Shown here: positions 54,381 to 61,179 of the stretch, piece after piece
How positions within the stretch are numbered: position 1 is the stretch's first letter
How the letters are laid out: each line of letters opens with the position of its first letter
DNA from: Stenotrophomonas bentonitica
GTDB taxonomy: Bacteria > Pseudomonadota > Gammaproteobacteria > Xanthomonadales > Xanthomonadaceae
Assembly: GCF_013185915.1 (NCBI RefSeq)
Contig: NZ_JAAZUH010000001.1
Span: 2,232,001 to 2,296,000, forward strand
DNA: 64,000 nt
Direction: 5' to 3'
The notes under the pieces: model-generated
What the model saw: only the letters and a program-made list of their open reading frames with translations
What the model was told of the DNA's origin: nothing
Database searches by the model: none
Translations under genes and position numbers: made by a program

Positions 54381-54935
54381 TCAGTCTTCGATGTCGTCCA
54401 CCTCCGGGTGTTTGATGCCGAGCTTGGCGATGAGCTGGGAGTACTCGTCGTTGTTGGGCGACTGCGCCTCGCCTTCGCCGCGCACCGGCGGGTTGCTGTG
54501 GGTGAGCTGCTTGCCATTGGCGTCGTACAGGTAGAACCATTCGCAGAACGCACAGCCGTACGGCAGCTCGCCGTACTGCACCACGAAATACGGTGTTCCC
54601 TGCGCGTCTTCAACGCAGGCCAGGCCAACGGCGGTGTAGCCACTCATTTCAGCCGGGGCATCGACGGTGCGGCGCTGGCCGTCCTTCTCGATGTCCAGGC
54701 GCGTCTGCGTCGCCTGCCCGTCCTGGGCTGGCAACGCGGTCAGGTGCAGCCGTGCACCTGCGCATTCCTTGTGCATGCCTTTCTCTTCCTGCTGGGTGGG
54801 TGAAGGGGTAGCCGCGGCGGCCGCCGGCGCTGCGGCGGCAGGCTCGGGTGTGGCGGCGGCGCCGGGTGTTCCGGTGGGTGCACTGCACGCGGCCAACAGT
54901 AGGGCGAACGCGGGTACGAAACGCAGTTTCGACAT
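54381..54935 (-). CDS. Lipoprotein, candidate immunity protein of the adjacent effector
   Basis: This 184-residue lipoprotein has a signal peptide with lipobox LLLAACSAPTG, then an Ala/Pro/Thr-rich linker of about 35 residues. A globular domain follows with paired Cys (HKECAG, GLACVED, YGCAFCEWFYLYD) likely forming disulfides in the periplasm. I recognise no named domain. The ATG at 54935 starts the signal peptide; the frame extends to 54983. It lies 44 bases upstream of the effector gene and 49 bases below another lipoprotein gene, all on one strand. In Xanthomonas and Stenotrophomonas T4SS effectors are paired with periplasmic lipoprotein inhibitors; this assignment is inferred from layout. 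Confidence 0.8.
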   Translation of the reverse strand: MSKLRFVPAFALLLAACSAPTGTPGAAATPEPAAAAPAAAAATPSPTQQEEKGMHKECAGARLHLTALPAQDGQATQTRLDIEKDGQRRTVDAPAEMSGYTAVGLACVEDAQGTPYFVVQYGELPYGCAFCEWFYLYDANGKQLTHSNPPVRGEGEAQSPNNDEYSQLIAKLGIKHPEVDDIED

Positions 54936-54984
54936 CACAGGCTCCGTTGTGGAAAAGGGCCGCGTGCGGACGCGGCCCTGCAAC

Positions 54985-55515
54985 TCAGATCGACTCGTCG
55001 GTCATGCGCACCAGCTGCCAGCACGGGCGCTGGGCGAAGTAGTACGACTGCTGGTTGCTGGTGTCGGGCGTACGGATCAGCACCTTCATGCTGCCGTCGT
55101 CCTGCCGGCTCACCTGCATCTCCCGGCCCATGTCCTTCAGACCGGACGGATTGGGCATCACCGGCCAGGTCACATCGGCCAGCGGCACGTTTTCGGTCAC
55201 TAGTTTGGGCTCGTCGCCCTGGGTGTCGTAGCGCTCGCTGACCAGGGGGTCGGCCACGGATTTTTCCTGCAGAGTGATTTCGCGGCCGAACTGCGGCAGG
55301 AACGCTTCGAAGTCTGCGTGGGCGCAGCTGGCGGTCGCATCAGCGGTGGTCGCAGCGGGTGCGGCAGGTTCGCTGGCTTCGGGGGCGACGGTGGACGCCG
55401 TGGTAGACGGTGGGGTCGCGTTTGCAGGTGCGATGGCGGCGGCGTCGGGCTTGCACGCGGCCAGCAGGATGCTCAGCGAAACGGCGAGCAGGGTCATGGA
55501 ACGATGATGGGACAA
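54985..55515 (-). CDS. Lipoprotein heading the effector operon, TTG start likely
   Basis: This 176-residue lipoprotein has a signal peptide with the lipobox SILLAACKPD, a long Ala/Thr/Pro linker, and a C-terminal domain (FEAFLPQFGREITLQEKSVA, VTWPVMPNPSGLKDMGREMQ, QQSYYFAQRPCWQLVRMTD). The start is placed at TTG 55515 because a perfect AGGAGG lies five bases before it and the extra residues (LSHHRS) give a charged n-region; the ATG at 55497 lacks such a site. The domain DFEAFLPQF...VSERY resembles small periplasmic proteins of unknown function. It is the first gene of the lipoprotein-lipoprotein-hydrolase operon and could be a second immunity protein. Confidence 0.78.
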   Translation of the reverse strand: MSHHRSMTLLAVSLSILLAACKPDAAAIAPANATPPSTTASTVAPEASEPAAPAATTADATASCAHADFEAFLPQFGREITLQEKSVADPLVSERYDTQGDEPKLVTENVPLADVTWPVMPNPSGLKDMGREMQVSRQDDGSMKVLIRTPDTSNQQSYYFAQRPCWQLVRMTDESI

Positions 55516-55753
55516 CGGATCCTCCTGATTCGTGTCGTGGCGCACATCACACTACGCCGGGTCGCGTAGCATAGCGACGCGCCAATGCGATGGCGTTCAC
55601 ATATCCGCTACATCGCGGCTTGCGCATGCCATGCGTGATGTGAGGCACGTGATTTACGTGAAGCTCATCACACTGTAATGCGGGTGCTTTTATTGTCTTC
55701 CCTGGCGATGTCAGCCCTTTGACACCCGCCCCTGCGTTCTGGTGATTGGCACG

Positions 55754-56431
55754 ATGCGTATCAACGTTCTCCAGCTTCCGGTCTCTGATGTAACCGCAGT
55801 CGCTTCGTGGTTCGGCGAGGTCATGCAACTGCCTGTAACGGGGAGTGCCGTTCAGATCGGCTGGACCACGCTGCAGCTTCGCGACGCGGGCAGTGACCCG
55901 GTAGGTGGCGTCCACCTTGCCTTCAACGTCCCGGCCGACCGCTTCGAGGCCGCCACCACCTGGCTGCTGGAACGCTCGCCGTTGCAGCGCAATGCCAAGG
56001 GCGAGGCGCACTTCACCTTCGGTGGGCGCTGGGAGTCGGAGTCGATCTACTACGACGGCCCCGACGCATTGATCCTGGAACTGATTGGTCGGCGGCGGTT
56101 GCCTGCCTCCGGGCGTACCGGCGCGTTCCACGGCAGCGAGCTCACCTGCATCAGTGAAGTGGGCCTGCCCACTGCCGATGTCGCCGCGCTGACCGCCCGC
56201 GCCGAGGCGGCCTTCGGGCTGCAGCCGTTCAGCCCGCCGACCCCGCACTTCGCCGCACTGGGCGACGACGAAGGTCTGTTGATCGTCGTGGATGCCACCC
56301 GCCACTGGTTTCCGGAGCAGAAGGTGCTTCCCAATGCACGCGGGATCGAGGTCACCCTGGGCGATGTGGACGCCGGGCAGCTGGCCGATGACGTCGAAGG
56401 TTGGCAGCTCACTGCGCCCCAAGCAGGCTGA
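55754..56431 (+). CDS. Glyoxalase/VOC-fold-like hypothetical protein
   Basis: This 225-residue cytoplasmic protein looks like two VOC half-modules: RINVLQLPVSDVTAVASWFG ... LQLRDAGSDPVGGVHLAFNV in the first, and SELTCISEVGLPTADVAALT ... GDDEGLLIVVDATRHWFPE in the second. This is the betaalphabetabetabeta plan of glyoxalase-related proteins. Metal-ligand positions are not certain. The ATG at 55754 (MRINVLQLP) is preferred over a GTG at 55742. Neighbouring genes give no pathway hint. Confidence 0.75.
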   Translation: MRINVLQLPVSDVTAVASWFGEVMQLPVTGSAVQIGWTTLQLRDAGSDPVGGVHLAFNVPADRFEAATTWLLERSPLQRNAKGEAHFTFGGRWESESIYYDGPDALILELIGRRRLPASGRTGAFHGSELTCISEVGLPTADVAALTARAEAAFGLQPFSPPTPHFAALGDDEGLLIVVDATRHWFPEQKVLPNARGIEVTLGDVDAGQLADDVEGWQLTAPQAG

Positions 56432-56500
56432 ACACGCCGCGTTCGCGTATTCACCTGGGCAGCCAGTACATTTGCTGAGCCGCGACGGGTAGAAGGACCG

Positions 56501-57877
56501 TTGCGCGCCCAGCGTACCCGCAACACAGTGGGTGCAGCCCACCCCAGGTTGCCCGCCGTGGAACTGCTGACCGCCGCCCCCGCCACCGATCCCACCCGGG
56601 ACGATCCTGCCCTTGCGCCCCTGCTGGAGGTGGACGCGCAGCTCGCCAAACTCGGCGGCAGGATCCGCATCCTCTCCGGCCTGGCGTGGCCCATCGAAAC
56701 GGAGACCCGCTTCCTGGAGGGCTGGCGTGCCGGCAAGCCGGAACTGCCGGCCCCGCCTACCCAGCCGCAGGACCACGCCGAAACCATCGCCGCGCTCGAC
56801 GACATCCTGCAGCGTCTGGATCGCGGCCACCCGGTGGGCGACTGGCTGTACCGCACCGCGTGGAGCATGCGCGTGGCCGCGCGCATGCTCTCCAGCATCG
56901 GCACACCGCAGTTCACCGAGTGTTCCACCCTGCTCTACGGGCACCCCAGTACCCAGTACCGCTCACAGACCACCACCACGGCGCAGTCGGCCGCGCAGAT
57001 GCTGGCCATCACCGACCAGCTGCTGGGTTCGCAGTACGTCCCCCGCATTGCCTATGACATTCCCGCGCCGGACTTCTCGGAGATGTTGCGCAAGCGCATC
57101 GATCCCTTCTTCACCGACGACCCGGTGAAAGTGGTGCTGGATACCGAACTGGCCTCCAAGGCCGCGGCCGGCAGCAAGGTCATCCGCCTGCGCGCGGACG
57201 CGCTGTTCTCGCAGCTGGACCTGGACCAGCTGGTGGAGCACGAAGCCTTCATCCACGCCGGCACCCTGCTCAATGGCAAGCACCAGCCATGGCTGCGTTG
57301 CCTGGGTACAGGCTCGCCACGCACGACGCGTACGCAGGAAGGCCTGGCCACGTTCTCGGAAATCATCACCGGATCGATGGACATCAACCGGCTGCGCCGC
57401 CTTGCGCTGCGCGTGGTCCGGTTGCAGGAAGCCTTGGAAGGCGCGGACTTCATCGATGTCTTCAAGGCCTTCCTGGCCGCCGGCCAATCCGAGGAAGACA
57501 GCTACCGAAGCGCCGCGCGCATCTTCCGTGGTGGCGACGTTCGCGGCCGCGTGTGTTTCACCAAGGACGGCGCCTACCTCGAAGGCCTGCTGCTGGTCAC
57601 CGCATTCATCAAGCGCGCCCTGCATGAAAATCGCGGCGACACGCTGAGGCTGTTGTTCTGCGGCCGCGTGGACCTGGGTGACTTGGTCACGCTGGCACCA
57701 TATCGCGCCTCCGGGCTGATCGCGCCACCGCGCTATGTGCCGCCATGGGCGCAGCATCCGGAACGGGTGCTGGCAACGCTGGCGTTCTCCACGGCTGCGC
57801 AGGCGATGCGGCTGGATACGTTCGACCTGGGGCGGTTCTCGGCGGTTGAGGATGAGTTGATGGCTGGAGCGGGGTAG
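56501..57877 (+). CDS. Flavohemoglobin expression-modulating QEGLA-motif protein
   Basis: This 458-residue protein is of the DUF1704/QEGLA family (PF08014). It shows the defining motif RTQEGLATFSEIITGSM and an upstream HExxH-like LVEHEAFIHAGTLLNGK, which together suggest a zinc-dependent hydrolase fold. Members are named for an effect on flavohemoglobin expression; the true activity is not settled. The start is uncertain: a TTG at 56501 follows AGAAGGA at good spacing; a GTG at 56558 (VELLTAAPATD) is the alternative. No flavohemoglobin gene is nearby. Confidence 0.87.
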   Translation: MRAQRTRNTVGAAHPRLPAVELLTAAPATDPTRDDPALAPLLEVDAQLAKLGGRIRILSGLAWPIETETRFLEGWRAGKPELPAPPTQPQDHAETIAALDDILQRLDRGHPVGDWLYRTAWSMRVAARMLSSIGTPQFTECSTLLYGHPSTQYRSQTTTTAQSAAQMLAITDQLLGSQYVPRIAYDIPAPDFSEMLRKRIDPFFTDDPVKVVLDTELASKAAAGSKVIRLRADALFSQLDLDQLVEHEAFIHAGTLLNGKHQPWLRCLGTGSPRTTRTQEGLATFSEIITGSMDINRLRRLALRVVRLQEALEGADFIDVFKAFLAAGQSEEDSYRSAARIFRGGDVRGRVCFTKDGAYLEGLLLVTAFIKRALHENRGDTLRLLFCGRVDLGDLVTLAPYRASGLIAPPRYVPPWAQHPERVLATLAFSTAAQAMRLDTFDLGRFSAVEDELMAGAG

Positions 57878-57976
57878 CAGTTTGAACCGCCGCTTGCATG
57901 GCCTGGGGGCACTGCACCTGCTGTTTGGAGGTTGACCCGGCCCAAGCAGTCCCAGCCCGTGCCAAGGCATCGCTCA

Positions 57977-58005
57977 TTGTCGGTTTAACAGGTCTAACAT
58001 ATAGT
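57977..58005 (+). promoter_or_regulatory. Candidate promoter of the RES toxin-antitoxin operon
   Basis: TTGTCG (57977-57982) and TATAGT (58000-58005) are 17 bases apart. Between them lies a direct repeat TAACA-GGTC-TAACA that could be an autoregulatory site. They lie 69 bases ahead of the antitoxin ATG. Confidence 0.5.
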
Positions 58006-58073
58006 GGCCAGTGGGGGTCAACGTGCGCCGAGTCTCACCGCACGTCTCCGACAACCTGCATCTGGAGGATGTG

Positions 58074-59078
58074 ATGGCCGCTCAGCAAGTTCGATTCGAG
58101 TACTTGGAAGTCGGCAACGTCGACGGACACATCATCATGGATCGCGACATGGGCACGATTGATGGACTCCTGGGAAGGGACAGTCATGTGCAAGGAGTAA
58201 CCGCCCGGCTCCTGACACCCGCCCACGATGACCGCCAAGACGGCCCTTCGCCTTTTCTGGTCAACATGGCCAAGGCGTTGGACGGCGCCTTCCATACGCT
58301 CTTTTCGCCTGCCTGCTTCGCCACCGCCACGGCCAGCAAGAAGCGGCTCAAGGCAGCGCCCTTCTATGTGAAGAACGTCGCGAAAAGACGTCTTTACCTC
58401 TGGTCTCCAAACGGTCAGACAAGTTCAATTAACGAGGTAAGCCGGGCTGATTCTCTCAGGGCCTGGACGAGAGATGCATTACACGGAAATGTGATGATCG
58501 ACTTCCTGAGCACGGACTTGGACAATCTTAGAAGCACGCAGCGGGCGTGGAGCCAGCTCTATGGCGACATCATTGATCCGCCTCTGTCGAGGCGTGCCAG
58601 CCGGCCGTCCTCTGCGGTCGAGTTGGCAGGGCCGCAAGACGGACAAACCTCGAAGCTAAGCCTGGCCGCAGCTTCTGCCGCAAAAAGGATCGCGCTGGCG
58701 CAGCACTGGCCCACAGCCATCGAAGTAAGTCGCGCCCTGGGAACCACAGCAGAGAACGAAAGCCAGCTGGCCACACGGTATCGTCGCGAAGGAAAGCTGC
58801 TTGCGGTCTACCTTCCCACTCCGACCGCAAGCTGGCGTTTTCCAACTTGGCAATTTGATAAAGACGGCCAGCCTCACGCGAAGTTTGCCGAGATCCTGCG
58901 CGTCGTTCGCGAGCATGGGAATTTCTTCGACAACCAGCGCCGCACGACGGGGTGGGGCGAAGTGGCGTGGTTCAACGCGCGCCGACACTCTCTCGACGGA
59001 GCGTCCGCTGCTGAACTGCTGGAACGTGCCCCTGACCGCGTTCTTGCTGTCGCCAGAGCGGGGGTAGAAGAAGCCTGA
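58074..59078 (+). CDS. Long antitoxin-like protein paired with a RES-domain toxin
   Basis: This 334-residue protein directly precedes the RES gene (TGATG overlap), the usual place of the antitoxin. GGAGG six bases ahead of the ATG at 58074 decides the start over an upstream GTG (58011). The C-terminal part resembles the toxin-binding module of Xre/MbcA/ParS antitoxins: GWGEVAWFNARRHSLDGASA, then AELLERAPDRVLAVARAG. Before it a helix-turn-helix-like region (AIEVSRALGTTAENESQLAT) leads into WRFPTWQFDKDGQP. The first 200 residues match nothing I recognise (LEVGNVDGHIIMDRDMG, AFHTLFSPACFATATASKKR). Typical antitoxins of this kind are about 130-170 residues, so the N-terminal extension is unusual. 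Base composition is lower in GC than the flanking core genes. Confidence 0.82.
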   Translation: MAAQQVRFEYLEVGNVDGHIIMDRDMGTIDGLLGRDSHVQGVTARLLTPAHDDRQDGPSPFLVNMAKALDGAFHTLFSPACFATATASKKRLKAAPFYVKNVAKRRLYLWSPNGQTSSINEVSRADSLRAWTRDALHGNVMIDFLSTDLDNLRSTQRAWSQLYGDIIDPPLSRRASRPSSAVELAGPQDGQTSKLSLAAASAAKRIALAQHWPTAIEVSRALGTTAENESQLATRYRREGKLLAVYLPTPTASWRFPTWQFDKDGQPHAKFAEILRVVREHGNFFDNQRRTTGWGEVAWFNARRHSLDGASAAELLERAPDRVLAVARAGVEEA

Positions 59079-59776
59079 TGCCTGCAGGTGCGCCATGGAT
59101 GACCACCGAACCAACGTGGCTTGAAACTCCGACCGAAGTTCTCTATCGCGTTCATAGAAGGAAGTACAGCGCTACTGCGGCCAATCAGGCAAGCAGAGCC
59201 CGGTTCGCTTTGACTGGCGGCTCCCACGCCATGTTCTACGCCGCCGATAGTGTGGAGGGGGCTCTCTGGGAGGTTCTGCTCCGCGACATTCTGCTTGGAC
59301 CCGGCGGCGACTGTGAACTGCCAACCGACATGCTCAAGGACTTTGTTCTCTCAAAGGTGCGCTGGACTGGCGCCGACAAACGTCGGATATCACTGAGCAG
59401 ACCAGGTGTTCTGCACCTGTTCCCCAATGGCGATGGCCCTGAAGTCCTGGCGGTCAATGAATTGACCCGTACCAACGATCACGGGTCGACTCACGGGGAG
59501 GCCCGGGAGATGCTGGACTGTCTACGCAGCCTGGTGCCGCCCATCTCGAAGATGCCGATGCTGAGCTGGAAGTCTCGCCAGTTCGAAGATTCCACTGTGT
59601 TCCTTACCTACAGTTTGCCTTCGGCGCCATCGGGGTGGATAAAGGTTGGACGCTCCATGAACCTGGACAGTGATAAAGGAATTGAACTCATTGTTCGTAC
59701 TCTGCGGCAACACGGGTTCCACTGGACGCCCTACGACAGACTTGCGACATCGATCATCGACGACGATGTGACGTAG
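59078..59776 (+). CDS. RES-domain toxin
   Basis: RES toxins (ParT/MbcT-like) degrade or transfer from NAD+ and stop growth. This 232-residue protein has the expected N-terminal core: Arg24 in VLYRVHRRKY, Tyr54 in GGSHAMFYAADSVEGAL and Glu65 in LWEVLL, the three polar residues of the active site. The remainder (ISLSRPGVLHLFP, LDCLRSLVPPISK, DSTVFLTYSLPSA) extends beyond the usual 150-160 residue domain. It is translationally coupled to the antitoxin (TGATG); an ATG at 59099 is an alternative start. The pair is probably horizontally acquired, as it lies between core-type genes and a restriction-like cluster. Confidence 0.87.
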   Translation: MPAGAPWMTTEPTWLETPTEVLYRVHRRKYSATAANQASRARFALTGGSHAMFYAADSVEGALWEVLLRDILLGPGGDCELPTDMLKDFVLSKVRWTGADKRRISLSRPGVLHLFPNGDGPEVLAVNELTRTNDHGSTHGEAREMLDCLRSLVPPISKMPMLSWKSRQFEDSTVFLTYSLPSAPSGWIKVGRSMNLDSDKGIELIVRTLRQHGFHWTPYDRLATSIIDDDVT

Positions 59777-59839
59777 TACCCGGCCTCCTGCAAGGTGATG
59801 ATTAGTGGTCCGGGGCATCCGCACCTGGCATATCAGAGC

Positions 59840-59865
59840 AAAAAGGCCCCGCCGAAGCGGGGCCT
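59840..59865 (-). terminator. Terminator of the Gln-rich small gene
   Basis: On the minus strand GGCCCCGC-TTCG-GCGGGGCC is followed by five T; the TTCG loop makes this a very stable hairpin. It lies 26 bases after the stop of the 48-residue gene. Confidence 0.92.
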
Positions 59866-59890
59866 CATCGTCCGGCGCTACAGCCAGCCG

Positions 59891-60037
59891 TCACTCTTCT
59901 TCGTCCTTCCAGCCCTGCTGCTGGTTCTGGTTGCGCTGCTGCTGTTCCTGCTGCTGTTGCTGCTGCTGGTCGCGTCCGCGCCCCTCCTGCTGACCACGCT
60001 GGTTCTGCTGGGAACTCTGATTGCGCTGCTGGGCCAT
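59891..60037 (-). CDS. 48-residue glutamine-rich small protein
   Basis: The short open frame starts with ATG at 60037 preceded by GGAG at seven bases, and ends at a TGA followed by a strong terminator. The product begins MAQQRNQSSQQNQRGQQEGR and about half of its residues are Gln, with a run of seven, ending in GWKDEEE. No fold is expected: the composition is that of a disordered, hydrophilic peptide. Because it has a ribosome site, a stop and a terminator in the right order, I take it as a real gene; function is unknown. The long Leu-rich frame on the opposite strand is its shadow. Confidence 0.7.
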   Translation of the reverse strand: MAQQRNQSSQQNQRGQQEGRGRDQQQQQQQEQQQRNQNQQQGWKDEEE

Positions 60038-60463
60038 CTCGGATCTCCGGAAGCCGCGGGCGGGATGCCGCGGTCAGGATCATGCTGTGCAGGGGACGGT
60101 TAAAACCATGTGGCAATTTGCATACGAATTCGTCAAGCGTGGGCCTGAACTCTTACCCAAACACCTTGTTTTCATGGATTTTGCCGAGATCCATGGCAAA
60201 GCTTATTCCACGATGGAATGCACTCATGTCCCTATCCGCTTTCCGGCGCAGTCAGAAGCATGAACACGCACCCGTGTGCGGATTTGCCTCCCTTCGATTT
60301 GCGCAACCTATCGAAGTCCGATTGATGCCGTCTTTGGCATTCGGGAAAGCAATTTCACAGGCCCTATCAGTAAAGCGCCAAACACGTTCCAGTTCCAGCA
60401 CCTGAATTCGCATCATTTGAAATGGTGCAGATACGCGCGTTGACGCCTCTCGGGGTGCCGCGC
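60038..60463. other. Intergenic region before the restriction-like cluster
   Basis: This is a 426-base AT-richer stretch. A possible 51-codon frame (60108-60263, starting MWQFAYEFVKRGPEL) has an AGGGGA ten bases ahead, but no similarity I recognise. Otherwise I see nothing beyond promoter-like AT patches near 60290-60420. Confidence 0.5.
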
Positions 60464-61075
60464 ATGTTCCCTGCGATGAACACCTCACACACCATCGCAC
60501 GGCTGGGAGACATCGCCAGCATCCGCCAGGGACATCCTTTTCGCGGAGCGATCAGAGCAGCCGAGGATGGATCGGTGCGGGTCATCCAGTTGAAGAACGT
60601 CGGTGTGAATGGCATGGACGATGTGCATGAGCTGATGCGCACGCATCTGAGCAACCGAAAAGCCCCGGACTGGGTGAAAGATGGGGACGTGGTACTCGCT
60701 GCACGGGGTAGTCGCCCCGTGGCAGCGCTGCTCACCCACCCACCGGAGAACACGGTGTGCAGCCCGCACCTTTACGTGATCCGGGTAGCTGACCTGGCCA
60801 GGACGCTGCCTGCGTTCATCGCTTGGCAGTTGAACCAGTCGTCGGCCCGGGAGCATTTACACAGGCAATCGGCCGGATCACGTCAGCAGAGCCTTCGGAA
60901 GAAGTCTGTTGAGGACCTGCGGATGAGGCTGCCGCCGCTTCTCCATCAGCAGCGCATCGTGACCATCGCCAGAGCAGCACTGCTTGAACGATCCCACTGT
61001 GAGCAGTTGATCGCAGCGCGCACCGAAGAGGTCTCCCGCTATGCGGAACGCCTCCTCCGCGGCGTCTCTACCTGA
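60464..61075 (+). CDS. HsdS-like specificity protein with a single target-recognition domain
   Basis: This 203-residue protein resembles one half of a type I restriction specificity subunit. The target-recognition start is TIARLGDIASIRQGHPFRGA, the core has VRVIQLKNVGVNG, VKDGDVVLAARGSRPVAALL and ENTVCSPHLYVIRV. The family end is SLRKKSVEDLRMRLPPLLHQ, then an RIVTIARAALLERSHCEQLI coiled-coil helix. Normal HsdS has two such halves (about 400 residues); single-domain forms can act as dimers. The start at 60464 has GGGGTG upstream; ATG 60476 is the alternative. A methylase-like and a restriction-like gene follow on the same strand. Confidence 0.85.
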   Translation: MFPAMNTSHTIARLGDIASIRQGHPFRGAIRAAEDGSVRVIQLKNVGVNGMDDVHELMRTHLSNRKAPDWVKDGDVVLAARGSRPVAALLTHPPENTVCSPHLYVIRVADLARTLPAFIAWQLNQSSAREHLHRQSAGSRQQSLRKKSVEDLRMRLPPLLHQQRIVTIARAALLERSHCEQLIAARTEEVSRYAERLLRGVST

Positions 61076-61104
61076 CCCGGTGATGCACAGTTATGCCCAT
61101 GATT

Positions 61105-61131
61105 TATCGGGAAATATCGCGTTTTCCGATA
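61105..61131. promoter_or_regulatory. Inverted repeat in the S-M spacer of the restriction-like cluster
   Basis: TATCGGGAAA-TATCGCG-TTTTCCGATA: 10-base arms with one mismatch, in an AT-rich 104-base gap ahead of the methylase-like gene. It could be an operator or a hairpin controlling M and R separately from S. Confidence 0.45.
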
Positions 61132-61179
61132 TTAAGAATCCGGGTGTAGAGTCGGCGAACCGATCACTCCGTACACGCG

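Noticed and set aside
57878..58010. Possible tRNA or attachment site at the left edge of the accessory region
   Set aside because: No cloverleaf-capable sequence and no direct repeat pair could be found by eye.
59890..60000. CTG/CAG-rich stretch considered as a microsatellite-like repeat
   Set aside because: It is imperfect and interrupted, and is explained as Gln codons of the 48-residue gene.
59795..60103. Leu-rich plus-strand frame that looks like a membrane protein
   Set aside because: The Leu run is the complement of CAG/CAA codons of the Gln-rich minus-strand gene, which has a ribosome site and terminator; the Leu-rich frame has neither.
60108..60263. 51-codon plus-strand frame beginning MWQFAYEFVKRG
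   Set aside because: A weak AGGGGA precedes it, but there is no recognisable similarity and no terminator; kept only as a remark in the intergenic entry.
60252..60500. 82-codon minus-strand frame
   Set aside because: It overlaps the start of the HsdS-like gene, lacks a ribosome site and has no recognisable domain.
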